Shown here: positions 52,209 through 64,000 of the stretch, in pieces
How the letters are laid out: each line of letters opens with the position of its first letter
How positions within the stretch are numbered: the first letter of the stretch is position 1
From: Cruorifilaria tuberocauda
Taxonomy: Eukaryota > Nematoda > Chromadorea > Rhabditida > Onchocercidae
Reading direction: 5' to 3'
DNA length: 64,000 nt
Assembly: GCA_013365365.1 (NCBI GenBank)
Contig: JABVXU010000051.1
Span: 62,001-126,000, forward strand
Program-made: the position numbers and the translations under genes
The notes under the pieces: generated by a model
What the model was told of the DNA's origin: nothing
The model's input: only the letters and a program-made list of their open reading frames with translations
Databases searched by the model: none

Positions 52209-54510
52209 GATAACTTTTTAAAATTAAGTGTGAGGTCTTCGATAACATCAGAAATTCATCAGAAAACATCAGACAGGTGATGTTTTGTCCTCTGTAGTTA
52301 TTTTTTTCTTTTGTCTGTCATTTTCTTCACACATGCAAAGCGATAATTTATCCATTAGTAATTTGTCCTGCAGCATAAGGAAAGCTTTTGATAGATTACT
52401 TAATATAAAAGTTGACGAGAATTTTCAAATCGAAAAGAAAAAGAATAACGGAAATTAACGAAAGAGGAAAAAAGAGAGAAACGAAAAATAATATTATTAC
52501 CAAGAGCATTATATTTTTTGATATTTTTTATCCAGCTGTGATATTTTGTTTTCATTTTCCTTGTTAAAATATTTTCCAAATGAAATAAGAATTTTTATTT
52601 GCTGTTATAATACGCCGTTATCATTGATCGCATATTTCCGAATAATCTTTGAAAGGGCAATTAATATATTTTATGCATTTTTCCTTAGTCTTCGATCGTA
52701 CTCTCGGTAGATATGATTATTCTACAGAGCGTGTATCATTCGAACTTCATAATCTTACGTCGAACAGAAAATGCATCTTTATTTTATTAGTGAAGGTTAA
52801 AATTTTGACTGTTAAACTAATCTGTGTAAGCTACTTGTTACCACTTAAATCGGTTGTCCCATGATATTTCCTCGAATTCGTATACATAAATCTCATTATT
52901 AAGAGTGTTATTCATCTAAGTTACGGATGAATCTATGTAAAATAGATAATTATTAGCTGTAATATGCAGCTTTCCTCTACAACTGAAATTAAAAAAAAAC
53001 CAAGGTATCAGTTTTATTTGTCTTAACAGCTGACGCAGCTTTTGTGCATTGCAGTTCTGCATCACATCATATCTGATTGCATAAGTTACAATCCTAGTAT
53101 AGTATAAGTTTGGACGAAGCTTATAAGTTTCAGAGATCATAGAGTAAGTTGATTCTATTGATCTGTTTGGTACAAGAACATACCAAATGTTATTTCAGTT
53201 ATTTCTATTAACAAATAAAACTAGAATTAATGTCTAATATGTAATGAGAGTGCTTTGAAAGATATCATAGAAGTACAAATTTTGGATGGAAGGACGTAAC
53301 TAACAAGTTATTCATTTAAATAGTTTTTTAAACACAGGTTCAGTTGACCTTATTTAAATTCCAGTTATCTCTAAACTTGAAAAGGAAGCAAGTAGTTCAA
53401 TTGTCAGGTCAAGCAAATTTCTTTAATATCTGTCAGGTGATGTTTTATAGTGAACCTGAAATATATTTTTACCTAATCGTAGGTAAAAATGAGTGAAAAG
53501 GGAGAAAAGTAATCCGGAAGAGGACATATTGATCTAAGTAATGTGACGACATTGGAGCGGAAGAAAGCGGGATCACGGGATTCAATTTACGCATTTTGCG
53601 CTGTAGTAATATACATTATGATGGGAAAAGTTAAGATTTATTCTACCGAAATCATATCCATTTATCCTCTTCCTTTGAATAAAACTCATAGATAAAGTAA
53701 GGAAACGATAGGCAACGAGCTTGTTATGCCGAATGAAGAATTTTCGCTTTCTTTCATTCTGGGATATCCATGGATAAAAACTTGGCTTGTATTTATTAAT
53801 TGCTAATATAATAATTACTATTTATAAAATTTTGATCTTAATTTGGATATAAAATTTCATGTGGTATTTCCTTTCAAACGGAGCAGACGTAACTTTGTAT
53901 GACTTTTCTGGTAGTTATTAGTGTTGTGTGAGCGCCATATCCTATTTAATGAGTTCCTCAGTGCTTTTCGTTTTGCAAGCAACCAAAGGAAATGCTGGAG
54001 CCTGGAGTGTCATTGATCAAAAAGAGTCCTGGGTAAATTCCACATGCTGTGGAATGAAGCTGCAATCTGTGACCATCGCCTACCGCAACTATTTCTGTCA
54101 GACTGCTTCATGTTGCACTCTTCCGTGACTGTGTTGCTTGTTTCCTCTTAATACGTGTTTGCCCTGTCTCTTAGCTGTATTTGCTTTTAAGTGCTAATGA
54201 TAATTTGCATCACGTATTTATTTATTCGTAGTCAAGTATTTTTTAAAGCATGCCTTTGTATGTTGAATAATAGAGCTTCAATTCATTCATCCATCCACTG
54301 AATGATTTCTTTTCATAGGGAAAAAATGAAACTAGAATGATTGATATTTGATGAAATTGTGATATTTTACATCTGTACAACATGCGGAACTGTGAAACAT
54401 ACATTATTGAATAGATGAAATTAGTTTAAATGTTTTTCTTTTTTCAGTACTTGCGAGTAGTTTGTTTTTATTGAATTATTGAAGTCTATTAATTGCATTG
54501 TGGTTTTGCA
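52209..54510. other. intergenic, SRPRA stop to 53BP1-like start
   Basis: About 2.3 kb with no recognised gene. It holds a perfect 10-bp inverted repeat (53466-53489). Open plus-strand stretches at about 53513-53690 and 53928-54128 match nothing I know. The second has seven Cys in 66 residues. The SRPRA 3' UTR and the 53BP1-like promoter should be here. Confidence 0.45.
53466..53489. repeat. perfect 10-bp inverted repeat with 4-nt loop
   Basis: TTTTTACCTA (53466-53475) and TAGGTAAAAA (53480-53489) are exact reverse complements around ATCG. The hairpin lies between SRPRA and the 53BP1-like gene. It is not followed by a T-run on either strand as a Pol III terminator would be, and its role is unknown. 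Confidence 0.7.
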
Positions 54511-57500
54511 ATGTCGGCTGCGGATTGTTTTTCTCATGAACGTGGTACGTTATTTTTATAATAATAATATTTTATGGATTAGTACTTTTTGCAATACATA
54601 TTCGGCTTCCAACATTTTTAAAATATATAATATCATGACGATAAAGGTATTCCAGGTGCTTTCTTTCTTATTATGTGTTAATTTCTTTTTCTTTACATCG
54701 ATAGGTTTTTTACAGATGGATCGTGCAACGAGTCTGCTGCAAGAAATGAGTAAGCTGCTTTAATTTAATACATAGAAATCAGTTTTTAAAGTTGAGATTA
54801 AAAGACTTTTTATTATGTCTGCATGTGGATCCTTTTTCATACTTGCTTCTCACAACTGAAAAGTTTATGATTGCTTGCTGTATACACATTCTCTAAACGA
54901 GTATGATAGTTTTATTTTTTGATTAGAACCGTTCTTAATAATATTTTTAAAATCTCAGGATGATTGTCTTTTTAATGCTTTGCATATCTCAAGTGTGAGC
55001 TATATTTACTATGAAGTTTTATTTCTACCCAGAGGAATCTCTTCTAAAGAATTTTCATCAAGACTGATCTGAAAGATTTGAAAACTGTATTTAAGCTATG
55101 ATTTGAATGGATTTCAGAAATTCGCATGATGAGCTGCAAGAAGATCCATTATACAAAATGAGAGGAGGACTTTTTGGACGAAGTGCTTCATATTTGCAGG
55201 TAAGCAAGCTTATATTAGTGGAAATAATTAATACCTGAAGATTTTAATATTAATGCATCTTTTAGCAAGCAAATGTATGTCGATATGTCATTGTATCTTG
55301 GTGTGCATGTATGTAACTTATTATGTGTTGATGAAGGAAATGATTTGTGTAAAAAAATTTGGCTGAGATCATAAATCTTATGCAACAATACACAATATGC
55401 AATCGGTCTGCAGTGATTCTAGGCTCTGAAATATCTGATTAGAAACTGTGTGGATCATGTTATTTAAATTTTAAATTTTAAGTAAAGTATGGTATTTTAG
55501 GGTGAATCAGGAAGCAGTCAGAAAAGTGAAGCGAATGAAGAATCATCAGGCGCGTCATTTTCAGAATTTAGTAGAAAAAAACTAATGTTTTCATTTTTCA
55601 TGGCTATAAATAATAATATTGTCAGCTTATAGGTAATAGAGATAAAGTAAGCGGAGCAAATAATAGCAGCTCGTATGATCAAGCAATGGAAGTGGATATC
55701 GTAGATGCTAAAACGAACATCGCCACTGATGAGAGTATAGTACGTATTTATTTTAAATCATCGATGAAAAATTTTTTCTTCAAGTAAAAAATGCAGTAGT
55801 GAAATATTTCTATTTATATCTTTTTTTGTTCATTGTCAATTTGTTGGTTCAAGAGATTGATAAATGTAATCTCATCTAGGAGTAAGAACTGTTTTTGCAT
55901 CTAACTTTATAGTGTAAACAGTTGTTCTTTAAGACTGAACCGGACAGTTCAATCGTCAGCGAGGTGAAAACGGTTAATATGGATATTACTGGAAATCAGA
56001 AAGATCTTCCGTACATCACAGAATTGAATCAAATGACCGACGCTGATGTTCTTTCTTTGTGTGTATTTATGTAATTTGCTTCTATTTTCTTTTTGTTTTA
56101 TTGCTTTCTTTTTGCTTTTCATCAGTCTTTCATATTAACATTCAGACAAAGTGACACGGAGCAAACCAAAGCGAGTACGGTAACAACTGTCACAGCAAAT
56201 ACAGAGGTAAGCAGTAACTTTTCTTCTAAAGTTTTTTCCATAGTTAACAGGATGCTGCTGTTCTGTAAATTCATTATTTTTGAGTCCTGGATTGAACATA
56301 CATACCTTCGTTTCAGTTCATTGCATTGTTTTATCTATTTCGATTTTGCTCAGTCCTCATCACGTCGAAAAATACCCCATAAAATTTACTTTTTCGTTAA
56401 CACTATACCCCGTAAACAAACAATATATTATTTTATTTTAGTACATTGGTGAGTCGAAAGGCGAATGTATTGAAGAAAGTCATATTGAAATTACCCGTAA
56501 AGAAAAATATAGTACTTCCATTATAACTAAGAATGACGTCGATGCGGAACGTAATGTAAGTAAAAGGAATTTTGTATATTTGCTCTTTCTGTGGATTGGA
56601 GAGAAATTATAATATATGTGATTCTCAACTTCTACTTATTTAATTTACCATAAAACTGTAATTCAGGAAGGAAAAAGCAATAATTCAATTTTGGAGAAAT
56701 CAATGACAGTGGTTTCGGAGACCTACGGTGAATTTTCAAAGGGACCGGAAGATACATCTGATAGTGAAGCAAATGATGGTGAAGAAACTGCGAAAATGAA
56801 ATCGAATGAGAAATTCTCAAAAGATGGAAATGATGAACAAAGAGATATTGACATTGCCGTAGAGGTAGGTCTTGCGATATTTGTATACCAGAACGTACTT
56901 TAATTAGATATGGATGGATTACTAACTGCCATTTGTAGCCTACAGCATTAGAATTCAGTGAGGATTGTTTCAGATTCCAACCAGGAAATCTGGACGAAAT
57001 TATAAGAGGCATAATTCGCATATTCTTAATCTTGGTAACCAAATAAATACTGAAGCTAAAAAATCACAAGAAATTGTTGACGATGATTCCGCCAATGAAC
57101 GACGTAAAAGCTTACGTACTCGCAGAATTGATGTTCACAATGAAGCTGTTCCTATAAACAATGACTCGTCAACAAAGGAACGGCGAAAAAGTTTGCGCAC
57201 ACCTAAACCACTTGCTAGGTAAATTTTAATTAAGTTTCTTAAAAAATGTTGAAACTGTTGAACATTAAAATGTGATATCTAAACGATGTGTTTGATGAAA
57301 GATATCGCATCATTATTTGCTTTTCACTTACCCTATAAGATAAACAGTGTAACTGCAACTGTTTGATGGTTTATTTGGTTCTGTAGAGGGAATATATCCC
57401 ACGACAATATCAGACTGTAGTTTAATGCGGTGCAAAAGGTATTCTTTGAGTATTTGTTTGAAAATTAAAAAATTAAAGTTCATGACGGATGGATGAAATG

Positions 57501-60500
57501 TTTGATGTTGTACCAATGTTAGAAAACTAAACAACAGTCTTTTATTTTTTTTACTAAAATAAAAAATATTTTAATAACGATAGGTTTTTGCAGCTCCACT
57601 CCGACTGCTAAAGTCATACGTCGTGAGAAGAAGATAGAGAAGGTAAGATATTTGCTGTTTGATCATCGCCAAAATATTTTTTCAATAAGGAATAAGTAAA
57701 AATTGAGGAATATTTAAATAGCGAGTTAAGAATATTTTACTATTCATTTTCGGCGTAGAAACCTCCTATTTAATCTGATAAACGTAAAATTTTGTGGAAA
57801 AATGAAGTATCAATCAAAAGTTTCTAGAGTACATCAGAATCGAAATTAGTGGATGAAAAAGCTACGGCGTCTGGAAGAGGCGGCAAGAAAAATGGTAAGA
57901 GAACAATTTTTTGTTTTAAATTTAACTAAGACTGAAGGATTGAGATGTTCTTGAGTGGAATCAATCTTGAAGATTAATCTAAGCATAATAAAGCATAATT
58001 CTAGTTTCAAGTATGGCGGTTGGGTCGAGATCCGCTCAGAAATCTACAAAAAAAGAAGCAGGCAAAAAGAAACATGATTGTATAAGTGATTTGGATCAGG
58101 ACCCATTTAGTATTGATAACAATTTTGATAATCATCCGGAACCGCTGCGTAATATCCAGGTGAATTTTTACAGTTACGTTTTATTTGGATTTATCAAAAA
58201 AAAAACTATAAGGTTATAATTACTATCACATCAATATTTGTCATTTTGATCTAAAGTATTGATTGATTGAACCGTTTGGTTTTAGGGGAAACTATTTAGT
58301 TTACTAATAATCTTGTCTATCCCTCGCTTCAATAATCCTTGCTGTTAGTATACTGCCTTCAAAATATCAAAATTAAAAATGTGTGCATATATTACGTTGT
58401 TCTGATATTTCGATTTCTAATTTTTCATTTGATGTATGGATTATGCCAACAATTAATTCAAATGCTATTTACGTTGAAGATTTTTTTCTAGTTAATCTAT
58501 GCTAAATAAATTTTCAGATGGAACGCCAATCGTTCGGAGGATACAAATTCACAAAATCGCCGGAAAAAGGGTCTACATTGTTAGTTTATTTATCTTTTCA
58601 TTCAAGGACATGAGATAAATTATATCGGAGAGAAAAAAACGCATTTTTCAGTTATAATAAAGTCCTTTTAGACGTTATCAAAAAACTGAACAAACAGCTC
58701 ATGAACGGCGATCCAATCTTGTTGGCCTTTTTTCGCAGCATGAGGTATTTTTAATACAAATATTCTTTCTATCTTATTTCGTTTTCACAGAAATGAGCTC
58801 TTTTTTCGACTATAGTCGACTGATTCTTATTGTTAGAAATTCAGCGATATTTTGCTATCAAATTTTGCATATTTCTGGCACAATCAATTCACAATGCAAA
58901 TTAGTAATATTTTTCCATAGTTACTTCCTGCTTTAGTTTTCCGTAAGTTCGTGCTTTTCTCACTCTCTTTCTCGGTTTAGTGCTTAACCTAATCCTTTTG
59001 TAAATGCAGCGAACCCAATTTGGTTTCGCCATATCTCTGCTATATTTCCCTATAATATGTCAACGCTTTAATTTATGGATTTCCATGAAGTTCATTTAAT
59101 TTGATAACTAAAAATTTTGTCATTTTAGATTAATACTCATAAATCACTTTCCGAATTGACATTAAGTGCGGGTCGACGAACTACAACATCTTCTTCATCA
59201 AAGAGGTTTATGTTCTTGAAAGAATAAAGTATTCTCATTGCTGCTGGTTTTGTATGTTTTGTATGGTTGTAAATTTATTATTAGCAGAGCAAGTATATTA
59301 ATTAAAAATAAATAATTAATCATTCTACTACTTAAAAAACGAAGCTTTTAGCACTGAATTAAGGGTCTGCAAGGATCTGTTTTTACAGAAAGACGAAATC
59401 TGTGGGTGGTGAATTTCCAGAACCAGGTGGAAGTTCGAATATGTTAAATAGATCAATGGAACAGGATAATGTCAAAGTAATATCTTCGAATTACTGTAAG
59501 GTTGCTGGGGAATTATGTAAAAACATGGAATTAATATGGAAATGCTGAAAAAATCTAGAGAATCTAGAAGATAATTTAGAAAAAAGAATACCTCTGCTCG
59601 TTCCATCTAGAGGATTAGTGTAGGAAAGTAAATTAAAAGCTGGAGCTTTTACAAAAAAGGTGCCATGATGCTTTCAGTCCTGCGTTAATAGTGAATATGA
59701 GTTCTGTAAATGATCTCCTTAACTGTTGTAGGAATCTGAAAACTTTAAAACTATTCGAAGATCTATTTGATTTTGATATATTCCAGCGGCAGTCGAAAAC
59801 TGGAAACCGATCAGACAAGAAACAAGTTAACTCAGCATATGATTTTCAGTTATCATCGAAACAGCGGAAACGTAAAATGTCATTATTTTTTTGTTTTTTA
59901 TTAATTTTATCCAGTATTAGTTAGTAATTTTGATATAGCGCGGTAAATAGCTCTTGATTAAATGAATATAAATAGAGGAATCAATATAATTTTGCCAAGA
60001 ATGTATTACCATATGTTTCATTAAAAACTGCGTTATAATCTGTTGTTTATTTATTGATCTGGGTATTTTTTTTTCAAATTTGCGATGAGATATTTTTTAG
60101 TGAAAAAATAACATTAGCTAACAGAGTAATTCATGATTTAAAAGTTTCGAGAGAACCATGAAACTATTAAACAATAAGTGGTTACATTTCTGGGTAAACA
60201 AGTTTTTGGACACTAAAAAATTTCAATTGTGGAGAAATTTTAAATATTTATTTTAAATATTTCATTACATGTAGGAGGTAATATCTTGTGTCGAACTTGT
60301 CACATTGATATTCAAGTAATTGCAGTTGGATTCATGGTTTTTGGTTTATCTTCGTTCTTTTTTGCTTTATCTTCAGCATCGTATTTTAGATACAGATCTA
60401 AGGTTATTATATAATTTCAGCATGAAAAATTTAGAAATGCGATTTTTAAATATAAATTAATTTTTTTAGAGTCGAAACATTACCAGCAATATCACCAAAA

Positions 60501-63500
60501 AGACCACCGAAAATGATGCTACCGGAGTTTTCAGCATTACAACAGCTTGAAGCAGATCATCGTTCTAATGAACATGTTACATATAATGTCGGTGCACGAA
60601 TATATGCTTTGTGGGATCGTTTGTATTATCCTGCTCGAATTTCAGCGTCAGTGTTTCAATTTTAGAACCGTGGAAATTTTTCTAATTTTCCATTCTGAGC
60701 ATTAATTGTGTAATTAAAATGTTCATTATTTATCTGGATGCAAGATAGCTCCAATTATATAGTTCAGTTCCAATTATACGTAGTAGTATTTTAATAATTA
60801 CGAGCTAAATTGCAAGTTGTTTAATCGCTAATGGTTCATTTAAACAAATTTTTATGATTTCTGACATTTCTAGTGAACCAGATGCAAGTGGGCGTTATGA
60901 AGTTGTCTTTGCGGAGGATGGTGCTATACGTAAACTGGTAGCTACAGGAATTATCCCATTGTGCAATCTTGTTGCAGGTCGAAAGGTGACCTACTTAATC
61001 GTCACATGTTTCCTGATATTTGAAAGGAGTACTGGGAATATAAAATTATAGTAAAATTGTGACCCCTTTTTTTAGAGATTTGAATCGGCAAGTGCGGACC
61101 AGTAAATTTCTAAGATTGGAGAGAGGGAGAGCCTATCGTATCTAATTAGTACTTAGTGTTTTATTATGAGAAAAAAAAGATGGATAGCTTGGATAGTGTC
61201 TTGATCATAGGCTTTTGTAGTGTTTAACGAGAAATGTCAAGGATGATGAAGAAGTTCTCGAAGAAGTAGAAATCGTCGATGTACCATTAAGCAATGATGC
61301 ACAAAACTGGATGGAAGCTGTGTTCACAATTAAAGATCCTAACAATGAAAATACGAAGAAGTTGGTTTTATTCTACTTACAATCACATTGAAGAAAATGC
61401 TATAATTTCCCGTTTGACGAGCATTTAATCTTCCATTAAATCATATTATATCATTAATCAGCTTCTTTATCAATTGAATTGGATGCATGTTGTGATAGGA
61501 ATTTTGTCATTATTCTCTTCGAAAGAGAAAGGGAAGGTATCTATTGATATAAATTCTGTAGCAGCTGTTTTACCGTTATTAGCTGCGATTGAGTGAATCG
61601 CATTAAATAATCTGTTGTATTTAATCCTTGAAATAGCTATAGGCGACAAGGCTTTAATAGATGTGACATATAAACGAGTTGGTTTTTGATTTAAATTTCA
61701 ATATTTTCTTCATTCTTTATTTGCAGATCGTCATGGCAAAAGTTAGTGGTGGATACTAATCAGGCAAAAGCATTACAAGTGACAACGGTTAATACGGTGC
61801 GTGATGTCAATGCCGGTATGTTATAACCTTCTACCTAGTTTTGATATTGATTATCTTACAAACATATCATTCATCAGCATAAAATTTCGTAGGACCTCTC
61901 GGTACTACGATGAATAGATCTTGTGAGCTGTAAATATTCATTATCGATTCTTTTATTGAATTTCTCGCCTTCAAAATGTGCAATTCGACTGTATGAAAAA
62001 ATTTTATGAAGATGATTCGATTCAATCTTTAAGTCAATTTTTGGATATTTTAGATTTAGAATTATTCAAATTGTTCAGATAATATTGCATCGACTGAAGG
62101 ACGACGCAGCCGGGCCGCTCGACATAGTGCTGTTCATAATACCAGCATTACTCCCATCGCGCCAATAAAAACTCCTCGTCGACATCCCTCCACAAGTATT
62201 TTTGACTGCAGTTGGAAAAAATTTTTGCATAGATTTTGCACATTTGACGGTAACATCCATCCCAAGCAAGGCTTGCATTGCATGATTTTGCAGCGGAAAA
62301 AGAAACTCCGAAGCAGCATGTCGCTCTATCAAAGACATCATCGTCTAAGAATAATGAGACACTTGTTGAACAAGAGGAACTACAAGAACAGCAGCACGAA
62401 TCTTCAGCCACAAATGGATCAGCGAAAAAAGGTAACCTTATAAGTGGAATCCAGTATTTATTTATTAGTAATATATTCTAATATTTATAAACAAAAAGAG
62501 AAAATAAAGGAAGGGACTGGGCTATATTTATATGATTTAATATGCAGATTGAAAGAGTAACATAGAGAAAAAATGCCTAAATGAATGTAGATAAGAATTT
62601 CTGCTGTTATAATTTTATTTTTTAAGCGTTGGCTAAAATTTTCAACGGTATAACATTCGTGGTAACGTCAGCACTCCGTAAAAACCGTGAAGGGGAGCAG
62701 GGATTCAGCAAAAAAGAAATACGGTGTATAATCGAAAATGGTGGTGGAAAAGTGATCGATGACGTTATGGTTTGTTAATTGTTATTTTTGTTTTTTTAAA
62801 TAATGCAGAGAAGAACTGGAATGTTAGTGTAACGTTTGAATTAGTGATATATTTCATAATGTTGAATATTTTTTGAGCCAATTCAGAAGTTTTAGAAATT
62901 ACCTCAGGGTAAACCTATATATCTGATCGCCGATACCCACTATCGTACACATAAATACCTCACTGCATTGGCACGCTCCATTCCGTGTGTCAGTAATCAG
63001 TGGATCAGCGATTGTGCTAAAGAAGTAATAATTTCGCATTTGTCGAGTTATCCAAAAAATTGTCCAAGACTTAATAATTTTTCATGATTGTACAAATTGT
63101 GTGCTATCTTGGATTGGCAGCTTTTGCTCAACTCTTTTTTAAATTGCAAGTCGATCAGTATTTTATGGCCACTGTTCAATAAATTCCGCGTAGATATATC
63201 ACTCACTTTGCATTCATTAACTTATCTTTATTTTATTAAAAATTGGAGAACTACCATCCCTAATGGACTTTATTTTGTTATTATAATAAAATCATGCATC
63301 ATTTTTCAGTTTTCTAAAAAATTGATTTTATTTCTAGTTCTTTTTTTAGAATAAGTTATTGGATCACATGAAATACATGTTGCCTGCTGGAGTATCTCTT
63401 CTTACTGGTGATATGAAACCCTGGTAAGATGCTTTTTTTTAATTTATTAAAATTTTTTTGTTGTGTTTCAATTCCTCATGTATTTTAGGCATTCAAATAA

Positions 63501-64000
63501 CGGTACTTTGTTATCGGGGAAGCGTGTTTTTATTTTTTCGAACAATGTTTTCTATGATATGCCGAATTTCTCGCAAATTTGGACACCTATTATTAATCAT
63601 ATGGGCGGTGCCGTTGTCCCGGTAATTCCAACAGGTAATTTCGAAATGGGTTTTTGTCAACAAGCGAAGACGAGAGAAAAGTAAGAATGTTTCTCCTAAT
63701 ATTTCTCAATTTAAAATATGAAATAATTTCTAGAAGGACTGGACATTTTGTTAACGGACGCTAGCTGCACCGAGGAAGTTTTGAACATCGCTCGATCACA
63801 GGGAGCTACAGTTGTCTCATCGGAATGGATTATTCAGGTAAGTTAACGAATTTGTTTTAGGATCTTACGAAACATCTAGCAAATTTTAATAGAATTTGTG
63901 GAATTTTATGGTTGATTCTCCGTAATGTCTTTATGTTTTTAGTATTAAGAACCTGGAATTTTCTAGGCAATCATTCATGGAAGCTTGCCAGCACCCGAAG
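54511..64000 (+). CDS. TP53BP1: 53BP1/HSR-9 homolog with tandem Tudor and BRCT domains (continues off the right edge)
   Basis: First exons: 54511-54544, 54716-54749, 55118-55199 and 55501-55570, in frame from [12 protein letters not shown] long, polar, disordered region encoded by many small exons follows (to about 60470). The tandem Tudor begins near 60530 ([20 protein letters not shown]) and continues in exons at 60872-60985 ([15 protein letters not shown]) and about 61222-61360. Its aromatic-cage Trp and Tyr and the Asp of FAEDG match human Trp1495, Tyr1502 and Asp1521, which read H4K20me2. A basic linker follows ([11 protein letters not shown], about 62090). BRCT1 starts at 62628 ([28 protein letters not shown]), then [20 protein letters not shown] and ISDC. 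BRCT2 has [12 protein letters not shown] and [10 protein letters not shown], ending [17 protein letters not shown] at the window edge. 53BP1 promotes non-homologous end joining; C. elegans HSR-9 is its counterpart. Middle exon ends were not all resolved. Confidence 0.92.

Noticed and set aside
56632..57042. 136-residue minus-strand ORF
   Set aside because: It is antisense to exons and introns of the 53BP1-like gene on plus. Its composition is low-complexity, and the plus strand has spliced homology here.

Overview
This is AT-rich (roughly two-thirds A+T) eukaryotic nuclear DNA. Its genes have many short exons with GT..AG introns, and acceptors of the TTTCAG type that nematodes favour. Every recognisable protein is a conserved animal housekeeping protein. 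A broken fragment of an alphaproteobacterial adenylate kinase that resembles the Wolbachia enzyme lies between two genes. Together these point to a filarial nematode (Onchocercidae, the group that carries or once carried Wolbachia). The exact species cannot be told from the window.

Layout, left to right. 1-3694 (-): WDR11, cut by the left edge. 4836-5979 (-): ribosomal protein eS19. 6871-9099 (+): NDUFA13/GRIM-19 of respiratory complex I. 9897-11764 (-): TTC1. 13235-14213 (-): an ICT1/mL62-like mitochondrial protein that has lost the GGQ loop. 15002-21332 (-): mitochondrial Lon protease, complete in 19 exons. 21934-22775 (-): SPCS1. 23616-23822 (-): a short unknown ORF, head to head with CFDP1/BCNT (23925-25537, +). 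26758-30214 (-): REEP5/DP1/Yop1 family. 34927-44995 (-): RAB3GAP2. 45160-45430 (-): the adenylate kinase fossil. 47149-52208 (+): SRP receptor alpha. 54511-64000 (+): a 53BP1/HSR-9 homolog, cut by the right edge after most of its tandem BRCT repeats.

Themes. Several genes act in mitochondria (NDUFA13, LONP1, the mL62-like gene). Several act at the ER or in membrane traffic (SPCS1, SRPRA, REEP5, RAB3GAP2, WDR11). Two act in chromatin (CFDP1, 53BP1). SPCS1, LONP1, the mL62-like gene and TTC1 run in the same direction with gaps of 0.6-1.5 kb, which could mean a loose nematode operon but does not prove it. Exon joins were worked out by hand from the reading frame, the splice consensus and recalled family sequences. 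Joins given with coordinates keep frame throughout, except where stated.

The observations most worth follow-up are the GGQ-less ICT1-like protein, the bacterial adenylate kinase fossil with a self-complementary GC-richer element beside it, and a Ser-rich insertion in Lon. I saw no CRISPR array, complete transposon, tRNA or rRNA gene.
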